From positions 1,363-8,159 of the forward strand of contig JAQVYD010000059.1 of the NCBI GenBank assembly GCA_028709105.1: a stretch of 6,797 nt of DNA. The letters run 5' to 3'. The notes beneath the pieces were generated by a model. The model searched no databases. It was not told where the DNA came from and was given only the letters and a program-made list of their open reading frames with translations. Origin of the DNA: Clostridia bacterium (lineage in GTDB: Bacteria; Bacillota; Peptococcia; DRI-13; DTU073). The translations under genes and the position numbers were made by a program. Below are positions 5,388-6,797 of the stretch, one piece after another. The first letter of the stretch is position 1. Every line of letters begins with the position of its first letter.

Positions 5388-6554
5388 CTACTTTGTGGCT
5401 ACACCTCTAAAAACTTTTTTCACCATTTGCCAGAAGGAACCTTTGACAACATCATCCTTACTTAATAAATTAGTGCGTGCCAGTATTTCACCATCTTTAA
5501 CTATAGAGATATGCCCCACAACTTCTCCTTTTTTCACCGGAGCATTAACTAAAGGAACCAATTCTATCTCCGTATTTAAATCCTTTCCTTCTCCCCTAGA
5601 CAGGATTATTCCTACCCTTTTTTCGGGAACTACAGGCACTTTATTCGTTTTCCCTTTGCCTACTTTTACTTCACCGACGATCTCTTTTTCTTTATAAAAC
5701 TCCTGAAATGAAAACTGAGAAAAACCATAATTAAATAAAATTTGTGTCTCAGAAAAATGACCGCGCGGTACAGGTACGCCCATTACTACCGAAATCAATC
5801 TTAAGCCATCTCTGTAACAAGTACCCACAAAACAATATTTAGCATCTTCTGTCCAGCCTGTTTTAAAACCATCTGTGCCTGAATAAAACCAAAGCAGTTT
5901 GTTTTTATTATCATATTGAAAAGGTCTTTTAGTCTCTGTCCGGATACGATAATGTTTTACTGAACAGATCTCCAACAAATCCGGGAAACAAAGGGCAGCT
6001 CTCGCCAATAAAGAAAAATCATAAGCAGTCGAATAATGTTCTGAGTTATGCAAGCCATTACAGTTAACAAAATGCGTGTTTTTCATCCCTAGTTCTGCAG
6101 CCTTTTTATTCATTAAGTCCACAAAAGCTTCATGAGTTCCCGCAATATATTCTGCTACGGCAACAGAAGCATCATTTCCTGAAGCCAGGGCTATCCCTAA
6201 TAACAATTCGCGTAAAGTTAATTTTTCCCCAGGCGCTAAATAAATGTGGGAGCCACGATAGGAAGCAGCATTTTCACTGACCGTGATGACATCATTCATT
6301 TTTATTTTACCTATCTCCAGAGCTTCCATCGCCAAAACAAGAGTCATTAATTTAGTCATACTAGCGGGATACAGTATTTTATGAGATTCTTTTTCATAAA
6401 GTATTTTTCCGCTATGGGCATCCATAAGGATTGCCGATTCTGCTTTTAGTGGCAATTCCACTCCCCGGAGAGGAAGCGGTGCTAAAGCAGTAAAAAGAAA
6501 AAAAACAAGCAGAAATACAGAAAACTTTGAGCTTACTCGAGAAGACAAAAACAA
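5388..6554 (-). CDS. dacF: D-alanyl-D-alanine carboxypeptidase DacF (penicillin-binding protein, peptidase S11)
   Basis: The 388-residue protein is a class C low-molecular-weight PBP that removes the terminal D-Ala from peptidoglycan pentapeptides and so limits cross-linking; in B. subtilis DacF acts in the forespore. The catalytic motifs are all present: SMTK (Ser65 nucleophile, Lys68), SGN (125-127) and KTG (231-233). A hydrophobic signal peptide covers about residues 10-30 (FSVFLLVFFLFTALAPLPL). The C-terminal PBP5-type beta domain (about 285-375) ends in an amphipathic stretch, FWQMVKKVFRGVATK, typical of membrane anchoring. The first possible start is TTG at 6554, only 3 bases after AGGAGG; the in-frame TTG at codon 3 (6548) lies 9 bases away and is the better start. 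Either gives a complete protein. A sigma-F-like promoter lies upstream and a terminator downstream. Confidence 0.95.
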   Translation of the reverse strand: MFLSSRVSSKFSVFLLVFFLFTALAPLPLRGVELPLKAESAILMDAHSGKILYEKESHKILYPASMTKLMTLVLAMEALEIGKIKMNDVITVSENAASYRGSHIYLAPGEKLTLRELLLGIALASGNDASVAVAEYIAGTHEAFVDLMNKKAAELGMKNTHFVNCNGLHNSEHYSTAYDFSLLARAALCFPDLLEICSVKHYRIRTETKRPFQYDNKNKLLWFYSGTDGFKTGWTEDAKYCFVGTCYRDGLRLISVVMGVPVPRGHFSETQILFNYGFSQFSFQEFYKEKEIVGEVKVGKGKTNKVPVVPEKRVGIILSRGEGKDLNTEIELVPLVNAPVKKGEVVGHISIVKDGEILARTNLLSKDDVVKGSFWQMVKKVFRGVATK

Positions 6555-6576
6555 TCACCTCCTATATGCTTATGTT

Positions 6577-6607
6577 TATTTTTTCCCTGCTTTGGTTAAA
6601 AGTATGT
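6577..6607 (-). promoter_or_regulatory. sigma-F/sigma-G-type promoter of dacF
   Basis: On the minus strand ACATA (6603-6607) and GGAAAAAATA (6577-6586) are separated by 16 bases. The -10 part matches the B. subtilis sigma-F pattern GGNRANAMTW at all positions, and the -35 part matches GYWTA at four of five. Transcription would begin near 6570, just ahead of the AGGAGGTGA ribosome site. B. subtilis dacF is a SigF-regulon gene, so the site fits. The A-rich -10 makes a chance match possible. Confidence 0.6.
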
Positions 6608-6639
6608 ATGAGGGAAACTAATCTAGGAGGTGATAGCTT

Positions 6640-6765
6640 ATGGAAAAAATATTCGCTTTAGTTTTAGTATTGCTTCTTTTCGCTAGTGCCATCTATCTTT
6701 TGATCGGTTTTGTCATTATTCCCATCGTTAAACTTTATCAAGAAAATATTCGTTTAAAACGATAA
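6640..6765 (+). CDS. hypothetical 41-residue single-pass membrane protein, divergent from dacF
   Basis: ATG at 6640 is preceded by AGGAGGTGAT (6625-6634) with 9-base spacing, one of the best ribosome sites in the window. The protein starts MEKIFALVLVLLLFASAIYLL, stays hydrophobic to about residue 30 (IGFVIIPIV), and ends in the charged tail KLYQENIRLKR before TAA. One long or slightly kinked membrane helix with a cytoplasmic basic tail is the simplest model; a secreted peptide is less likely because no cleavage site is seen and little would remain. I do not recognise the family. It is divergent from dacF, with 85 bases between the two starts; no convincing plus-strand promoter was seen there. 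Confidence 0.65.
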   Translation: MEKIFALVLVLLLFASAIYLLIGFVIIPIVKLYQENIRLKR

Positions 6766-6797
6766 TTTTAAATCTTGCTCACCTTTTTTCGTAACCA

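Noticed and set aside
5395..5697. 100-codon plus-strand ORF, and similar ones at 2691-2885 and 4726-4908
   Set aside because: All are antisense to well-conserved genes (dacF, spoVAD, spoIIAB) and show no family resemblance.
6599..6635. Plus-strand promoter for the 41-residue ORF around AGGGAAACTAATC
   Set aside because: The match to sigma-F or sigma-G -10 elements is poor, and the start would fall inside the ribosome site.
6750..6797. Possible C-terminus of another minus-strand gene at the right edge (for example VTKKGEQDLKLSF then a stop)
   Set aside because: All three minus-strand frames close here within about 15 codons and none can be recognised from so few residues; it would also overlap the end of the small plus-strand gene.

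Overview
The window comes from an AT-rich, endospore-forming Firmicute. A clostridial or Peptococcaceae-like anaerobe is the best guess, because the classical spoIIA cluster is followed by a minimal spoVAC-spoVAD-spoVAE set without spoVAA, spoVAB or spoVAF, and then by genes related to activases of oxygen-sensitive 2-hydroxyacyl-CoA dehydratases. I see no mobile elements, rRNA, tRNA or CRISPR, and no gene-free stretch longer than about 150 bases.

All but one of the genes lie on the minus strand. Reading in the direction of transcription, from right to left: dacF (D-Ala-D-Ala carboxypeptidase, sigma-F-like promoter, own terminator); spoIIAA-spoIIAB-sigF (tightly packed, sigma-H-type promoter, hairpin terminator overlapping the sigF stop); spoVAC-spoVAD-spoVAE (dipicolinic acid transport, abutting genes); then two consecutive genes of the CoA-dehydratase-activase-related (DUF2229-type) group, the second cut by the left edge of the window. 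On the plus strand, divergent from dacF at the right edge, is a 41-residue single-pass membrane protein with a very good ribosome binding site.

The genes form a forespore programme. SpoIIAA (anti-anti-sigma), SpoIIAB (anti-sigma kinase) and SigF are the partner-switching module that turns on transcription in the forespore. DacF trims peptidoglycan in that compartment, and the SpoVA proteins later move Ca-dipicolinate into the developing spore and out at germination. The activase-like genes have no established spore role; their place directly behind spoVAE without a visible terminator suggests read-through.

Points that deserve a second look: the second activase-like gene has a strong Shine-Dalgarno but no ATG, GTG or TTG in frame (ATC stands where ATG is expected), and the gene before it runs about 100 bases into it in another frame. 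SpoVAC carries an unusual charged coiled-coil N-terminus of about 75 residues with an ambiguous start. A tiny ORF with a strong Shine-Dalgarno and a T8 run precedes spoVAC. Terminators split what is one continuous transcription unit in Bacillus subtilis.
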